This document shows, in pieces, positions 54,001 through 63,545 of a DNA stretch of 64,000 nt. Source of the DNA: Planctomycetota bacterium (GTDB lineage Bacteria > Planctomycetota > PUPC01 > JACPCR01); contig JAQBXN010000011.1 of NCBI GenBank assembly GCA_027625095.1, positions 1-64,000 of the forward strand, given 5' to 3'. The notes under the pieces are model-generated. The model had not been told where the DNA came from. It made no database searches and worked only from the letters and a program-made list of their open reading frames with translations. Within the stretch, counting starts at the first letter, position 1, and each line of letters opens with the position of its first letter. The position numbers and the translations under genes are program-made.

Positions 54001-57000
54001 AATTATCCTGGTATGCAGACCTCCGTCGTCTTCCGGGAACGCTCTACCTCCGTGCGGATCGTCCGATCCATTCCCTTGAAGTTCAGGCCAGTGAGAAGCC
54101 TCGGCCGGGAACGCTCTTCCGATTGCAGGCACGCCTGTTCGATCAACAGGGCAAGCCGTTCACCGGCCGGGTGCCAATCGAGGTGCTCATCAAAACGCCG
54201 GACGGAAAGAAACACACGACCATTTACCGAACGACGAATCAGGATCTGCAAATAAAGATTGCCGGCAACGATCCACCCGGCCAGTGGCAGTGGCGCGTGA
54301 CCGATCAGGCAACAGGACTCGTAGCAGAAGGCGCTTTCGAGGTCGAAGCCGAATCCGTATTGCCTCACCTCAAACTGGTGAAAACTCCCATCTTTGATCG
54401 CGCGGCCATTTACGAGGCCCTCAAGAGCAGGGCCTTTCATATCGTGGTTTATCCGGGGCAAACCGAACTGAAGGGGACGGCCGACTCACTTGCTGAGCGG
54501 CTTGGTAAGCTGGGGGTCAAAACCCAGGTACGAACCATCCTGCCATCCATGACGCGCCAGTACCGGATGAACTGGAATCAGCACACGATCGAAGACGAAG
54601 AAGTGCACCAGGCCGTGCTTGGAGGGCAGGTGGTCGGGTACCGGGTCAAGGGCAAGAATCAGAACGGCACTTTCGAGAGCGATTTTGAAAAAGCGTTTTA
54701 CGGCAAATACGTCGGCTCCGGGGAATGGGTCTATTATCAGGATGTGATCCTGCTTGGCCGAAGCGATCTGCCCGGTAACCCGCTCATCGATCTCGTCACC
54801 CGACAGGCCCGCATGCTCCCGCGCAATCCGTCCCCGAATTTTCCCGCGGCCGGGAAGGGCATGCTGGGCTATGCCTGGGCGCCGTTCCATTACGGGCACG
54901 ATGCGGTCGTCGTTCACGGTGCAGATGCGCTGGGACTCGACAATGCTGTCAGTGCACTCCTGGAAATCGCTGCCGCACCCGGGAAACCGGAGATACCCTG
55001 GACCCCGATATTCGGGAAAGATGACAACGTCGTTCACGCACTCGGTGGTCGTGCTGCTGCAACTCCAAACAGTGGCGTAAAAACCGTTCGTAGCGACACG
55101 AGGATTCAGGACTCGCTGCTTCCGACCATGTTTGATCGGGCGGTGAAGCAGTTGGCCGCTCACGACAACCGGCTCTTCATCCGTCAGGAGTCGAAACTGA
55201 GCCAGGCCGAGCCCGTATTCGCGGAGGTCGATCTCAAAGCAGGGACGTCCGTCCAGTACCGCGCCGGGGATGGCCGGATAAGGGGAAGCTCAATTGAAAA
55301 TTTCATCGCCAACCACGGAAAGGAAAACTGGTACCCGTCCGGCATGCAGCGCACCACACGAGGCACGCTAATTCCCCTCGAGCGCGGCCTTTCACTTTTC
55401 GACGAAAAGCAGCAAATCGTCTGGTTTTACGACCCGTTTCCGGAAGCGATTTCTTATATGACCGCCCGCTACCCGCGCCGCTGCCAGAAGTTCACTACCA
55501 CTCGGAACGGAAAATGGGTTCTTGCCAGCTTCTACGATTTCAATGCCGGCGGAGGCTACGGCCCCAGTTATTACACCTTTAATCCTGGTGTGGTGGCGTT
55601 GCTCGATGCGGAGACAGGAAAGGAAGTCTGCCGCGCCCAGGGATACTGCGGCACACAACTGGCCCTGGCCGAAGACGGCAGCCGCTTCGCCATCATCGAC
55701 GATTTCGTACCCTCGCCAGACATCGGCGGCCGAGTCGCTGAGAATCCACATAGCGGCCCCGTGCTTGTTTCGTTCGATAACCGCGGCAAAGAACTTTTCC
55801 ATATGCCGGCCGAGGGAGTTCAGGGATTCGCAGTCAGCGCGGATGCCCGCCGGGTTGTAGTCTCCTACCAAGACGCCAGGCGGATCGTAACTCTCGTTGA
55901 TTTCGATTCCGGTACAACGACCGAAGTCGGCTACCCCAAAACCGACCTCGGCATCGCCGCAGCGCCCAATGGCAGCTTCGCCGCCATTACCCACACCGAC
56001 GGCCTCGTTCGCAAAGTTTCGTTCAAAGGCGAGGTCATGATGGAACAGCGGCTCGAAGCGCCGGGAGTTCCCGCAGTCATGGAAGACGGCACGATTGTGG
56101 TCGCCGCAGCAGACGGGAAAGTCTATTTTCCCTCATCCGGAAATGCGCCCATTCCATTCGCCTCGGACACCATCAAGGACTTGACCGTCAAAGTGGAATC
56201 GCCTCCCGCCGGCCTGCTTCCTCCCCAGCAAACCTTCTGGGCAAAGCTCCCCAAGCAGATCAAGGTGAAGTCCAATGATTTAAAAACTCCTAGCGCTGCG
56301 CCCTTCAGCTTCAAGGGACAGAAACAATGGACGGTAAGACTGGACAAGACCGAAAACCTGAACGTTCAGGTTCTTGCTATCGATTACCTGCTTAAAGACC
56401 CCAAAGATGTCTTGAAAATATCGTTCTCACGGAGCGGCAGGAAAGTCACGTACCTTTATCCGGGCTCCCTGTCAGCGCGGACAGCCTCGATACCTTTTCG
56501 ATCAAAGATCGGCGAGCCATTGGAGCTGACTCTGGAATCCGAGTCCGGTGCGTCGATCTCGCAGACCACCGCTCGAATGTTGTCACTCGGAGATCATCTG
56601 AACTCGGCTTACATGTCACCGGAGCAGTTCGCGACCAGCGCGATGGTACCACGAGTAATGGTGCCCAACGTGCACGGCTGCCAGTATGACCCGCGTGTCG
56701 AGCAGATGGCCTACGGCTTCCCCCAAAATTGGGGTGGCAAGCTTCCGCCCGATATCAAGGGCAAACCCGAGACGGAGGTCAAGACCTGTTTCGACGGCAA
56801 TTTGTATTTCGGTACGGCGCTCTATCCAACAAGTTATCCATCCGGCCGCCCGGCATGGGCACCCCGCGGCTCGCAGCCGACGCTCCGCAGCGCCGAGGTG
56901 ATCATGGAATTCTCCAAGCCCTCGACCATCGAAGGCATCGGCATCTGGGAACACCCGAACGATCTCCCCGTCAGCAGTTTCATCCTGGAATACTGCGACA

Positions 57001-57224
57001 ACGGAAAGGTCGCAGATGACCTTTCCAGACAGATGACCGGTGACTGGAAAGTCGCCGTTTCGTCCCGTGACAACGACGACTATTACCACGCCCATTTCTT
57101 CAAACCCACCGCGGCAAAATTCTGGCGTTACACCATCCTGGCCACCCCCGCCCTCGTCCAGCGCATCGCCGAAATAGAACTCTACGCCCCCGGCGAATCC
57201 ATTTTCGACGAAGACGACTTCTGA
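51012..57224 (+). CDS. Giant exported multidomain protein (about 2070 residues), propeller and discoidin-like ends
   Basis: The start is taken at ATG 51012, which gives MTIVTPVSILRHLPILLLVASLASPAAAE, a signal peptide; an in-frame start at 50961 would add 17 residues. No family name is recognised. Features in order: N-terminal beta-rich part; a TIM-barrel-like stretch at about 400-800 (LGWYKWGSDSF, RSGLNMVVQGAGHA, WVTLDLLPERTFANGLKLF); a GATase1-like segment at about 810-900 resembling beta-galactosidase trimerisation domains (AVLVSFRQAAIR, YRAVFLAQMSLKLP). From about 1400 to 1750 come beta-propeller-like blades (LALAEDGSRFAIID, FAVSADARRVVVSYQ). The C-terminal about 170 residues resemble F5/8 type C (KPSTIEGIGIWEHPNDLPVSSFILEY, WRYTI). 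It is predicted to act outside the cell on polysaccharides, but no catalytic residues can be named. Single-gene unit. Confidence 0.75.
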   Translation: MTIVTPVSILRHLPILLLVASLASPAAAEISIRLADAGQEVPLEYWTKDVPLPDGGRMFYRGPGLVFVDGKALEFGSYINQQGLLKEAKPEAGDDLLDELEGKEKKKEKQIHSDRQQDILSGFMAEVRGDFAQGEHTIEPGGLRFSVDEFGEVSSHSPMLAKAGTESLRLLCTPLHIDFVPNGQGARIQVRVSSGGKQILSEDTLQTGQGSCSLRLYLPISDQPYTVLTNFGSASFVLAKNGLLLHGDPKLPPGKIVVVEDASLAFIEVPKSAVARATPAGKESELYLFTDRNREVFLEGETVAVSVRGFQLPEGEATPSLVKDGKRLQLSPIQFPAQPTGLAAGEFELDTGLLHPGEYQLRLQCKEVLSNSLRLQITPALSETNMKLLGWYKWGSDSFETKDLQDAVRSGLNMVVQGAGHAQGGSAIGPHNSPIQDWPITRNGKGIPLDEARYPLLRNRPNFPVELLEQKLENDAGAEFLLSHGIENLPQLGGQILYFNVGSYWQNHADDRYQAVSHLGQEWRRFPNFAGMVHCVGDGPTPATSGMVWAAGPGSYDIIHGQRLEKLRQVFEYKVGKVKINDKDAAAEFERINSAMKGAIGFGVGMDAGLKVSGDDAQKLEWARWLNDLYPNCFRNQHQALAAMMPQPMVNCGWTWGTGMGSGMWNETFFGALSHPVSDDHGDYGILPFAYVTGIDLKGAGLGKRPWVTLDLLPERTFANGLKLFLQAVSRNPAGIGVLNTHGDVAGGWSKRKDDGDQMLTLMEIGRRYGDLLMSLERCDEIAVLVSFRQAAIRGQEEPRLWGAHFLATKAGYQTNFVTETELLHNPEALSKYRAVFLAQMSLKLPEKLDAALRAFQGKGGIVIEDQDSKSDLPDAIKVQCSEIRGANEVNYHAIYERFEPLAKEFLEQVRPKLKPFFEASAPHVHLMRSPDGDLEYWALFHDGILMKDEFSGGHFTQFLYRGTTAVITASTGGVLYDAWRRKRIDRQTEKADATTKLSWYADLRRLPGTLYLRADRPIHSLEVQASEKPRPGTLFRLQARLFDQQGKPFTGRVPIEVLIKTPDGKKHTTIYRTTNQDLQIKIAGNDPPGQWQWRVTDQATGLVAEGAFEVEAESVLPHLKLVKTPIFDRAAIYEALKSRAFHIVVYPGQTELKGTADSLAERLGKLGVKTQVRTILPSMTRQYRMNWNQHTIEDEEVHQAVLGGQVVGYRVKGKNQNGTFESDFEKAFYGKYVGSGEWVYYQDVILLGRSDLPGNPLIDLVTRQARMLPRNPSPNFPAAGKGMLGYAWAPFHYGHDAVVVHGADALGLDNAVSALLEIAAAPGKPEIPWTPIFGKDDNVVHALGGRAAATPNSGVKTVRSDTRIQDSLLPTMFDRAVKQLAAHDNRLFIRQESKLSQAEPVFAEVDLKAGTSVQYRAGDGRIRGSSIENFIANHGKENWYPSGMQRTTRGTLIPLERGLSLFDEKQQIVWFYDPFPEAISYMTARYPRRCQKFTTTRNGKWVLASFYDFNAGGGYGPSYYTFNPGVVALLDAETGKEVCRAQGYCGTQLALAEDGSRFAIIDDFVPSPDIGGRVAENPHSGPVLVSFDNRGKELFHMPAEGVQGFAVSADARRVVVSYQDARRIVTLVDFDSGTTTEVGYPKTDLGIAAAPNGSFAAITHTDGLVRKVSFKGEVMMEQRLEAPGVPAVMEDGTIVVAAADGKVYFPSSGNAPIPFASDTIKDLTVKVESPPAGLLPPQQTFWAKLPKQIKVKSNDLKTPSAAPFSFKGQKQWTVRLDKTENLNVQVLAIDYLLKDPKDVLKISFSRSGRKVTYLYPGSLSARTASIPFRSKIGEPLELTLESESGASISQTTARMLSLGDHLNSAYMSPEQFATSAMVPRVMVPNVHGCQYDPRVEQMAYGFPQNWGGKLPPDIKGKPETEVKTCFDGNLYFGTALYPTSYPSGRPAWAPRGSQPTLRSAEVIMEFSKPSTIEGIGIWEHPNDLPVSSFILEYCDNGKVADDLSRQMTGDWKVAVSSRDNDDYYHAHFFKPTAAKFWRYTILATPALVQRIAEIELYAPGESIFDEDDF

Positions 57225-57238
57225 GACGCAATTACGAT

Positions 57239-57690
57239 TGCCACGGCGCGGAGTTAGATTACCCCCTGGCCCACAAGCTGGCTGCGCCCGGCCACGTTTG
57301 GCGCGACAAGGAATTGGGGCGGCATGCGAACTATTTGTGGAGTAAAGAAGGTTGGTTTGCTCCCCCTTTAATTTTGCTTTTTATCTTCTCTTTCTTCGGT
57401 TTTCTCATCTGTTCCGGGCCATTCTTTGCGGGAATCTCCATTCCACGCCGCTGCTCTCACATGCCACAAGAAAGACCAGAAAGGGGAGGTTAGAGGTAAG
57501 ATTAACTATAAGAAAGATTCAGCCCTGAACAGTTACCAAATTTCCGGGATTCCAACTCCCATCCAAGTCGACCCAAAAGAATCAGAATCTAGAATCCACC
57601 GATTCGAGTGCTAAAGGACGAAGATAAAACGCCCCCGCGAAGCGTCAGCACCACCATAAGAAATCGCTGCCACGGCGCGTCAGCACCACC
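57239..57690. repeat. Short direct repeats in the 483-bp spacer before the M48 gene
   Basis: TGCCACGGCGCG occurs at 57239-57250 and again at 57668-57679. GCGTCAGCACCACC occurs at 57642-57655 and 57677-57690. No protein-coding gene, terminator or RNA is clear in 57225-57707; a 62-residue plus-strand frame at 57426-57614 is probably chance. Confidence 0.4.
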
Positions 57691-57707
57691 TCCAAAAGGA
57701 TTTCAAC

Positions 57708-58556
57708 ATGAAATGGCTACCTAAATTCCTGATCGTTTTCTTGCTTGTTCCACTTTCAATTTCAATCACCGGCTGCCAGCGAACAGAAAATCCTCTCGGA
57801 CGTAAGACCACCCACGTGTTTTCACCCAGTTACCTTCACAAGCAGGCCGATGCAGCCTACGCCGACGAAAAGAAAAAGAACCCGCAATCTGCGAACGTTG
57901 TACAGCAGGCTTTAGTGCAACGAGTCGGCCAACGCCTTATCGCGATCGCCAAACGGGACTACCCACAACACTGCCAGGGCTTCAATTGGGAGGTGAACCT
58001 CTTCGAAAAACCCAAGATCGTAAACGCCTATTGCATGCCCGGCGGGAAGATTGCCTTCTACACCGGCATCTTGCCGATCTGCAGAAATGAGGCGGGAGTG
58101 GCCGCGGTGATGGGGCACGAAATCTGTCACGCCCTGCTCCGTCACGGCAGCGAGCGCGTCACTCGCTCAATGGTCGTAAACGCGCTCGTCATCGGCGCGG
58201 CGATTGGCCTGGGCAGTTCGAAAATGCAGGAAAACAACAGAAAGGCAGTGATGGCTGCCATCGGCCTCGGAAGCCAGGTTGGCCTCATTCTTCCATTCTC
58301 CCGCAATCATGAATCAGAGGCCGACCGCATGGGCCTCGAGCTCATGGCCAAAGCTGGATACGAACCTGCCGAGGCGCCCGAAATCTGGGTAAGAATGTCC
58401 AAGCAGTCCGGTGGCCAGGCACCGCCGGAGTTCCTCTCCACCCATCCCAGCAATCAGTCCCGCATCGCAGAGCTCATCTCTCTGCAGCCCGGAGCGCAGG
58501 CCCATTACAAGGTGGCGCCGAACAAGTATGGTAAGGGGGAGGATATGCGGTTTTGA
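57708..58556 (+). CDS. M48-family metallopeptidase lipoprotein (LoiP/YggG-like)
   Basis: 282 residues. The N-terminus has a lipobox, SISITGC, giving an acylated Cys at about residue 23, so the protein should sit in an outer or inner membrane facing the periplasm. The zinc motif is GHEICHALLRH, H137/E138/H141 with an unusual Cys at 140. The third zinc ligand is probably in NHESEADRMGLELM (E-x-x-x-D type). STHPSNQSRIAEL is the family's C-terminal STHP block. A membrane-embedded hydrophobic stretch (VVNALVIGAAIGLG) follows the zinc helix. Members degrade misfolded outer-membrane proteins. Preceded by a 483-bp non-coding spacer. Confidence 0.9.
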   Translation: MKWLPKFLIVFLLVPLSISITGCQRTENPLGRKTTHVFSPSYLHKQADAAYADEKKKNPQSANVVQQALVQRVGQRLIAIAKRDYPQHCQGFNWEVNLFEKPKIVNAYCMPGGKIAFYTGILPICRNEAGVAAVMGHEICHALLRHGSERVTRSMVVNALVIGAAIGLGSSKMQENNRKAVMAAIGLGSQVGLILPFSRNHESEADRMGLELMAKAGYEPAEAPEIWVRMSKQSGGQAPPEFLSTHPSNQSRIAELISLQPGAQAHYKVAPNKYGKGEDMRF

Positions 58557-58655
58557 GGGAAGGGCCAGACAGAGAACATGCTGCTGTTGCACGCTGATGG
58601 AATCTGAGCCTTTCAGTAATTTGCAGGAGTATTCCAAACTGCTAGCGTTTTGGGC

Positions 58656-59315
58656 ATGAGCACACTCGACGCTACGATTGAATTTTTGCGCCATTCTCCT
58701 CGTCTGCCCCAGATCCTGAGCCTGTTGCAGCGCCAGATGGAAGAGGAACGCGAACTGCGGCAGAAGTTTTATGAAGAAATGACGCCCGAGCAGAAAATTG
58801 AGTTCATTGATAATGAGGTCATTCTGCATTCTCCCGTACGGTTTCGGCACCTGGATGTAACCAAGCTCATCCTGAAGCTGATCGATACGTATGTCGACAT
58901 TCATGATCTCGGAACAGTTCAAAGCGAAAAATGTCTCTGTGTCTTTCCCCGCAACGATTATGAGCCAGACATCGTTTTCTTCGGCAGCGAAAAGACAGCA
59001 GACCTGCTGTCAGACACACTGAAATTTCCCGTCCCCGACTTCGTTGTCGAAGTCCTTTCGACCTCGACGGAGGAGCGTGACCGCGGGGTAAAGTTTGAAG
59101 ACTACGCGATCAATGGCGTGGGTGAGCATTGGATCGTCGATGCCGATGAATCCGTTATCGAACAATACGTGCTGCGAGCGGGGGAATACGATCTGAAACT
59201 GAAGTCCTCCTCCGGTAGATTACAAAGCGAGGTGATCGAGGGCTTTAATGCCCGCGTTGAGGCGTTGTTTGATCGGAAAGCAAACCGTGAAGCGCTCCGG
59301 TCGATGATGATATGA
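58656..59315 (+). CDS. Uma2-family (DUF820) PD-(D/E)XK nuclease-like protein
   Basis: 219 residues from ATG 58656 (an in-frame TTG at 58650 adds two). The family signature is visible: YEPDIVFFG, FPVPDFVVEVLSTSTEERDRGVKFEDYAINGVGEHWIVD, in which Asp/Glu residues correspond to the PD-(D/E)XK metal site. The N-terminal 45 residues form a charged helix (RQMEEERELRQKFYEE). Uma2 proteins are common in cyanobacteria and PVC bacteria, often in many copies, and their biological role is unclear; nuclease activity is inferred from the fold. Single gene; ends 28 nt before the convergent truA gene. Confidence 0.87.
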   Translation: MSTLDATIEFLRHSPRLPQILSLLQRQMEEERELRQKFYEEMTPEQKIEFIDNEVILHSPVRFRHLDVTKLILKLIDTYVDIHDLGTVQSEKCLCVFPRNDYEPDIVFFGSEKTADLLSDTLKFPVPDFVVEVLSTSTEERDRGVKFEDYAINGVGEHWIVDADESVIEQYVLRAGEYDLKLKSSSGRLQSEVIEGFNARVEALFDRKANREALRSMMI

Positions 59316-59342
59316 GTGCCACGCAGGATTGGGCTTTCCTTC

Positions 59343-60077
59343 TCAGTAATTCACTCCCACCAGATACAACCCACACGCCGGCGCCACCGGACCGCCTTTC
59401 TCGCGATCTTTCGCTTCTAACATCTCGGCGACTTCTTCCACACTGATATGGTTACGTCCAACGTCAATCAAGGTGCCTACAATAGATCGGACCATGTTGT
59501 AGAGAAATCCGTTGGCCGAGATCTCCAGTGTGATAAGCGGCTCGCTCTTGGTGATATCCAGTCTGGATACGATGCGCACGGTATCCTTGTCCTTCGATTC
59601 CGAAGCGAACGACTTAAAGTCGTGTGTGCCTTTGAAAATCTCGGAGGCGGCCAACATACTCTCGAAATCGAGTTCGTAGCGCACCCACGCCCAGCGGTGG
59701 CGGTTCAGGGCAGGACGATGTTTGGAGTTGCAGATTAAGTATCGATAGGTCTTGGTCTTTGCCGCGTATTGAGAGTGGAATTCAAGCGGCATCTCCTCGG
59801 CTTCATGGACGACGATATCGGGAGGCAGAAAATGATTGATCGCCGCAGAGATTTGTTCGATACCGATTCCAGTCTCAGATTTGAAATTGGCCATCTGTGA
59901 TAGCGCATGGACGCCCGCATCCGTCCGGCCGGATCCGATGATCCTGACTTCCTGGCCGACGACCGAAGCTATCGCTTTTTCCAGTTCACCTTGAATCGTT
60001 TGAGCGTCTGGCTGCAACTGCCAACCGCAGTAGGCGGTGCCATCATATTCGATCCTTATGCGGATATTACGCAACAT
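59343..60077 (-). CDS. truA: tRNA pseudouridine(38-40) synthase TruA
   Basis: 244 residues, standard length. The catalytic motif GSGRTDAGVHA places the nucleophile at D53. Other blocks: RIEYDGTAYCGWQ near the N-terminus, YRYLI, RHRWAWVRY, and ANGFLYNMVRSIVGTLIDVGRN near the C-terminus. The enzyme isomerises uridines in the anticodon stem-loop of tRNAs. It is a housekeeping gene, read from the minus strand, convergent with the Uma2 gene and divergent from the YceI-like gene 176 bp away. Confidence 0.95.
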   Translation of the reverse strand: MLRNIRIRIEYDGTAYCGWQLQPDAQTIQGELEKAIASVVGQEVRIIGSGRTDAGVHALSQMANFKSETGIGIEQISAAINHFLPPDIVVHEAEEMPLEFHSQYAAKTKTYRYLICNSKHRPALNRHRWAWVRYELDFESMLAASEIFKGTHDFKSFASESKDKDTVRIVSRLDITKSEPLITLEISANGFLYNMVRSIVGTLIDVGRNHISVEEVAEMLEAKDREKGGPVAPACGLYLVGVNY

Positions 60078-60253
60078 TATCTACTCGGAAGGATTCTTTT
60101 AACCGTCTATGTTTGATTGGCTTAAATGCCTGGAGGGGCGCATATCTCTTTTTGTAACTGTTGGACAAGAAGATTGAAAATTGCTAACGAACCCCTATGA
60201 TTCCCCCGCAATTGAGATTGAATCTCAATTAGATGCGCTTCGGGAAATCATAC

Positions 60254-60841
60254 ATGTCGGACATCTTATTCCTCTGGCTGTGGTTTGCGTTCTCTGCCTT
60301 GAATGCAGAGACGCCGACTCAGCAGGTCTTTTACGTGGAATCTGCGCAAGTCTCATTTGTCTTGAAGGCAACGGGGCACGAAGTTACAGGAAAAACGGAC
60401 AGCCTTCAGGGCGAATTCTCTCTGCCGACGAATCTTGCTGGGCATGAACACCCCATGACTGCGACCTTCAGCATTAAGGCAGTTGAGCTGGATACCGGCA
60501 ACCCCAGACGCGACAAAAAAATGCGCGAAGAGACGCTCGATGTGAATAAATTTCCAAGTATCGAATTCAAGCTGCAAAAAATTCGTGGGGACTTAAGCAA
60601 ACTGCGGTCTGCACAGCCACTGCCACTGATGCTTGAAGGCCAACTGAAGATCCGTGACGTGACAAATCAGGTTTCGATCGGAGGTCTGGTCAGCTTCGTC
60701 GAGGGCAAAATGAATCTGAAAGCGGAATACACCCTTAACTGGCGTAACGATTTCAAAATCCCAGACCCATCGGTTCTGTTCCTGAGGGTCAGTCCCAGTT
60801 TGACCTTCCAAGTCTCCGCCGTGTTAGTCCCGCGTCATTGA
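60254..60841 (+). CDS. YceI-family (lipocalin-like) exported protein
   Basis: 195 residues from ATG 60254, which gives the signal sequence MSDILFLWLWFAFSALNA; the ATG at 60233 is in frame but less likely. YceI features: VSFVLKATGHEVTGKTDSLQGEFSL, ELDTGNPRRDKKMREETLDVNKFPSIEFKLQKI (highly typical), LEGQLKIRDVTNQVSIGG. YceI proteins bind polyisoprenoid or amphiphilic ligands in the periplasm. It is followed 34 nt later by the iron-transport operon and could be transcribed with it, though function need not be linked. Confidence 0.85.
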   Translation: MSDILFLWLWFAFSALNAETPTQQVFYVESAQVSFVLKATGHEVTGKTDSLQGEFSLPTNLAGHEHPMTATFSIKAVELDTGNPRRDKKMREETLDVNKFPSIEFKLQKIRGDLSKLRSAQPLPLMLEGQLKIRDVTNQVSIGGLVSFVEGKMNLKAEYTLNWRNDFKIPDPSVLFLRVSPSLTFQVSAVLVPRH

Positions 60842-60874
60842 TACCCCCCCGACACTCCATTCTTCAAAACCACC

Positions 60875-61876
60875 ATGCGATATCTAATACTAGCTTTTGC
60901 CTGCTCGACCCATTTCCTGTTCGCCGCGGAGGTGAATGTGTACAGCCACCGCCATTACGAGGCGGATCAGATGTTGTTCGATCAATTCACTGCAAAAACC
61001 GGAATCAAGGTAAACATCGTCAAAGCCGGGGCTGACGCCCTCATTAAGCGACTTAAGATCGAAGGAGACAAATCTCCCGCGGATATTCTTATCACTGCAG
61101 ACGCCGGACTCTTACATATAGCAAAGGAAGAGGGGGTCCTTCAGGCCGTGAAATCTAACATCCTTGAGCAAAGTATCCCTTCGCATTTACGTGATCCGGA
61201 GAGTTACTGGTTTGGTCTGACAACTCGGGCGCGCGTGGTTGTCTTTGCAAAGGATCGGGTAAGCGCGGCGGACGTCCCGTCCTATGAATCACTGACGGAT
61301 AAGAAATGGAAGGGCAAGATTCTCGTCCGCTCCTCAACCAATGTTTACAACCAGTCACTTCTCGCCTCAGTCATAGCGCATAATGGTAAAGCAGAGGCCG
61401 AGATATGGGCCAAGGGAATCGTGGCCAATATGGCACACGCGCCCAAAGGAAACGATCGGGATCAGGTGAAGGACGTAGTTGCCGGCATCGGCGATATCGC
61501 CATCATCAACACCTATTACCTCGGCCTCCTTCTCAACTCGCCGAACCCCGAAGAACAGAAGGTTGGCCAGGCAGTCGGTATATGCTTTCCAAAGCTGGCG
61601 GGCGCCGGCACACATATAAATGTCAGTGGGGCGGGGATTACGAAGAGCTCGAAGAACATAGATAACGCAATAAAGCTCCTCGAATTTCTTGTCAGCGACG
61701 AATCGCAGCGAATATTTGCTGAAGCCAACTATGAATATCCAGTCAAGCCGGGAGTAAGGTGGTCAGACCTGCTCAATGCATGGGGTGATTTCACGCCAGA
61801 CACCATAAACCTCTCAAAGCTTGGTGAATTGAACCGGGACGCGGTACGAGTCTTTCAGACCGCGGACTGGAGATGA
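60875..61876 (+). CDS. fbpA: Fe(III) ABC transporter substrate-binding protein
   Basis: 333 residues with signal peptide MRYLILAFACSTHFLFA. Family 1 periplasmic iron-binding blocks: VNVYSHRHYEADQMLFDQFTAKTGIKVNIV, GDKSPADILITADAGLL, FGLTTRARVVV, KWKGKILVRSSTNVYNQSL, NTYYLGLLLN with the paired tyrosines that ligate Fe(III), and AGITKSSKN. The next two genes, a 12-TM permease and an ATPase, overlap or abut it, confirming an Fbp/Afu/Sfu-type system. Close to typical size. The gene symbol follows the family; a related anion such as sulfate is less likely. Confidence 0.92.
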   Translation: MRYLILAFACSTHFLFAAEVNVYSHRHYEADQMLFDQFTAKTGIKVNIVKAGADALIKRLKIEGDKSPADILITADAGLLHIAKEEGVLQAVKSNILEQSIPSHLRDPESYWFGLTTRARVVVFAKDRVSAADVPSYESLTDKKWKGKILVRSSTNVYNQSLLASVIAHNGKAEAEIWAKGIVANMAHAPKGNDRDQVKDVVAGIGDIAIINTYYLGLLLNSPNPEEQKVGQAVGICFPKLAGAGTHINVSGAGITKSSKNIDNAIKLLEFLVSDESQRIFAEANYEYPVKPGVRWSDLLNAWGDFTPDTINLSKLGELNRDAVRVFQTADWR

Positions 61877-61877
61877 A

Positions 61878-63541
61878 GTGAGTCAAATATTCTTCAGGCT
61901 TAGGCCGGGCTGGCAGCGATTCCGCTTCAGCATGGATGCATGGACGCTTGCCTCGTCCGGCGTCGTGGTCTTCATTTGCCTGCCGGTTTTGATGCTGCTC
62001 TTCACGCTCATGCTTGACGAAAGCCCGTTCTGGAACGAGATCGCTGAGCGGTTGCCGGACTATCTTAAGAACACCAGCATCCTCCTGGCTGGCACGACTG
62101 CGCTTTCTCTTCTGATGGGCGTTCCGACCGCATGGCTGGTTACCTTTCACGAATTCCCCGGGCGGCGCTACTACGAATGGGCTCTCATCCTGCCTCTGGC
62201 CATTCCCACCTATATTGCAGCAACCACATACAAGGGCATTCTCGACTTCACTGGCCCAGTGCAGACGCTTCTCCGAAACAACTTCGGCGATGACACCGCT
62301 CGATTTTTTGCCATCGATATCATGACCTTGTGGGGAGCAGTTCTGGTGATGTCTGCCGTGCTTTATCCTTATATTTTTGTCACCACACGCGCCTCGTTCC
62401 TGCGGCAATCCGCTTCGGTGCTCGAAGTCTCCCGCAGCCTGGGCCGTTCTGCCTGGCAAACATTCACTGGCGTCGGCCTTCCCCTGGCACGCCCGGCCAT
62501 TATCGGTGGCGTCAGCCTGGTGCTGATGGAAGGGCTGAGCGATTACGGCGCGGTCAAATACTACGAAGTCCACACGCTCACCGTCGGCATCTTCCGCGCA
62601 TGGAGCGAATACTTTGATGAAATAGCCGCCGTCCGTTTGTGTGGCTGCCTCCTTATCTTTGTCTTCGCCATCATGGCCCTCGAACGCTGGCAGCGTGGGC
62701 GCAAAAAATTTAATTCATCGTCTTCCAACCATCGCCCGGTCGTGCGCTACCGCCTGAAGGGGATGAAGGCTTTGTTGGCATCGGTGACCTGCTTTGTTCC
62801 TTTTGCGCTGGGGTTTCTGTTCCCTGCTGTCCAGCTCGTTGCCTGGTCGTTTCGCACTGCACACAAGGTCGTAGACATCCATTTCATTCGCCTTGCCAAG
62901 CACAGCTTTCTGCTTGCTCTGTCCGCTTCTACAGTCGCAATCGTTATCGGCATCCTAATCCTTTACACGGGCCGGCTACACCAGACCAGGCACACCCGAT
63001 TACTTTCAAAAATTTCGCTAATGGGCTACATGATTCCGGGGGCCGTCCTTGCCATTGGCGTCATGATCCTTTTCAAGCGAATGGACACAGGCATCATCAG
63101 CATCTGGGAGAGCGTGGCCGGAACTTCACTCAATCTGGTCCTCAGCGGTACGGTCTTCGCCATGACTTACGCGTACGTGGTGCGGTTTCTTGCCGTGGGA
63201 CACAGCCCGCTCGAAGCCGGTTTCAAACGATTGTCCCCCAGGTTGGATGAAGCATCACGCTCCCTTGGGCTCTCAAAGCTGAAGACGCTGTTCAAGATCA
63301 ATTTACCACTGATGAAAGGCGCGATTCTCGGTGCCGCGACTCTGGTTTTTATCGACGTCTTGAAAGAACTACCGCTCACGCTCATCCTCCAGCCATTCAA
63401 TTTCGAAACTCTGGCCACTCGCACCTACCAGCTGGCCGGGGAGGAAATGCTGGCCGAATCTTCGAACAGCGCCTTGGTAATTTTAGTCGTGGGCATTGCT
63501 CCGATACTGTTTCTAAACAAGATCATTACCAGAGACATGCA

Positions 63542-63545
<4 letters not shown>
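61878..63545 (+). CDS. fbpB: Fe(III) ABC transporter permease (two fused six-helix halves)
   Basis: 555 residues starting at GTG 61878, one base after the fbpA stop. About twelve hydrophobic segments in two similar halves of about 270 residues. Each half carries an EAA-type loop that contacts the ATPase: EVSRSLGRSAWQTFTGVGLPLARPAI and EASRSLGLSKLKTLFKINLPLMKGAI. This double-length single permease is the FbpB/SfuB form of Fe(III) uptake. Its TGA overlaps the GTG of the ATPase gene (GTGA), so the three genes are translationally coupled. Confidence 0.93.

Noticed and set aside
57426..57614. 62-residue plus-strand frame in the spacer before the M48 gene
   Set aside because: No coding features and the spacer shows repeat debris.
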